From NCBI GenBank assembly GCA_039881145.1, contig JAYKKI010000095.1, positions 6,438,501-6,502,500 on the forward strand: a stretch of DNA of 64,000 nt. The letters are read 5' to 3'. The first letter of the stretch is position 1, and every line of letters starts with the position of its first letter. The stretch is from Druceiella hillmani (Eukaryota > Arthropoda > Insecta > Lepidoptera > Hepialidae). Below are positions 63,150 to 64,000 of the stretch, piece by piece. The notes under the pieces were generated by a model, which had not been told where the DNA came from, made no database searches, and worked only from the letters and a program-made list of their open reading frames with translations. The position numbers and the translations under genes were made by a program.

Positions 63150-64000
63150 ACCTATTGATGTTATGTTCTTTGAAGTGTGATATTATTAATTTTAGTTATT
63201 TAAGTTCTATATGATATTAAAAGTCGACCTTTGTAACTGGCTTTTTATTTTTATAATTGTTACATAAAACAGAAAATACTTTTAAATTCGTAGGCAAATT
63301 CTAAACATATAGTTATAAGTAAATGTATTTATTAGTATCTCAAATCTATAAGTTCCAAATGATAAGTAGGTCGGTAAATAAGATTTTTCAAATTAATCCT
63401 AAAAACTGATCTATATTTCCGAAAGCTGTTAAAAAATTAGTGATTTCGAAAACAAATTTACATATTTCATTGTGGGTTATAAATATGTTCATAGATTCAC
63501 AAACAGTGTGGATGTAAGTTAATATTTATAAAACAACATTTCGATAACAAATTAACTGAATATTTAATAAATTAAACTTTTGTGGTAATATTTAATCTAA
63601 ACAGTATCGTTGATTTAATAAATTAAAAGAGTAAAAGACGGTAGCTAACATACAAAAATATTTTACAAAATTAACATACAAAATGGGGATTTGCAAAACA
63701 ATTTTAAAGTTTTGGGCGGTACAAATTTAATTAATCAATTACTTGTTCTCTCTGTCATCTCAGAAATAATGTAGGCTGCAATATAAAAAGTAACTGTTAT
63801 AAGACAGAGTAACTCCAGTCGGAACGTATTGAATTTTAAAGAGATAGAAAAAGATATATACACATCTGAAGTAAATCCAAGTAAGGAATAAAGGTTTAAT
63901 CTGTTATAATTTTGATAATTTACCTTCATTCCATTTTTCTGACAAAGAAGTATTGCTAACAATAAAAGAAAATAAATCTGTCCAGCACTAGTACAACTTG
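63150..64000 (+). other. 3' flank of the MADF-BESS gene
   Basis: Probable 3' UTR followed by intergenic AT-rich DNA. No further gene is visible to the window end. Confidence 0.4.

Overview
This is a window of an AT-rich insect nuclear genome, almost certainly a moth or butterfly (Lepidoptera). The basis is a spliced MADF-BESS (Adf1-like) gene with insect-style introns, several 5'-truncated non-LTR retrotransposon tails of the type common in Lepidoptera, and many decayed copies of AT-rich dispersed repeats with the 'ggtttccgtac...tccgtctgtctgtc' and 'actcgcactac...ggttccgtac' signatures that I recognise from lepidopteran intergenic DNA. There are no bacterial features: no operons, ribosome binding sites, CRISPR arrays or rRNA.

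From 1 to about 58 kb the window is mostly gene desert. It holds decayed transposable elements (LINE tails near 3.1-3.9, 18.8-19.2 and 43.85-44.28 kb, and a weaker one near 6.3-6.6 kb), foldback/MITE-like elements (0.54-0.78, 21.6-22.0, 35.9-36.2 kb), eleven (TA)n microsatellites, and many minisatellites (periods of about 17, 32, 36, 48, 96, 126, 162 and 208 bp). A few islands of higher GC content (about 1.3-1.6, 5.6-5.8, 11.6-11.85, 30.4-30.6, 45.8-46.2 and 56.7-57.0 kb) may be conserved noncoding DNA, promoters or untranslated exons. One plausible orphan gene lies at 41.75-42.14 kb: a 128-residue protein with a signal-like N-terminus and four later cysteines, just after a good branch point and splice acceptor.

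The one well-supported gene is at 58.3-63.15 kb on the plus strand. Exon 1 (MADF DNA-binding domain), a 39-nt microexon and a last exon (basic patch plus BESS motif) all join in phase 0 to give a protein of about 297 residues.

The most interesting structure is a family of three foldback elements (11.99-12.27, 33.46-33.75, 60.66-60.91 kb). Their arms carry a hammerhead-ribozyme-like motif. They share an asymmetric 3' tail, and two copies have target-site duplications of about 10-14 bp. This looks more like a non-autonomous Penelope-like or retrozyme-type retroelement than a classical DNA MITE.
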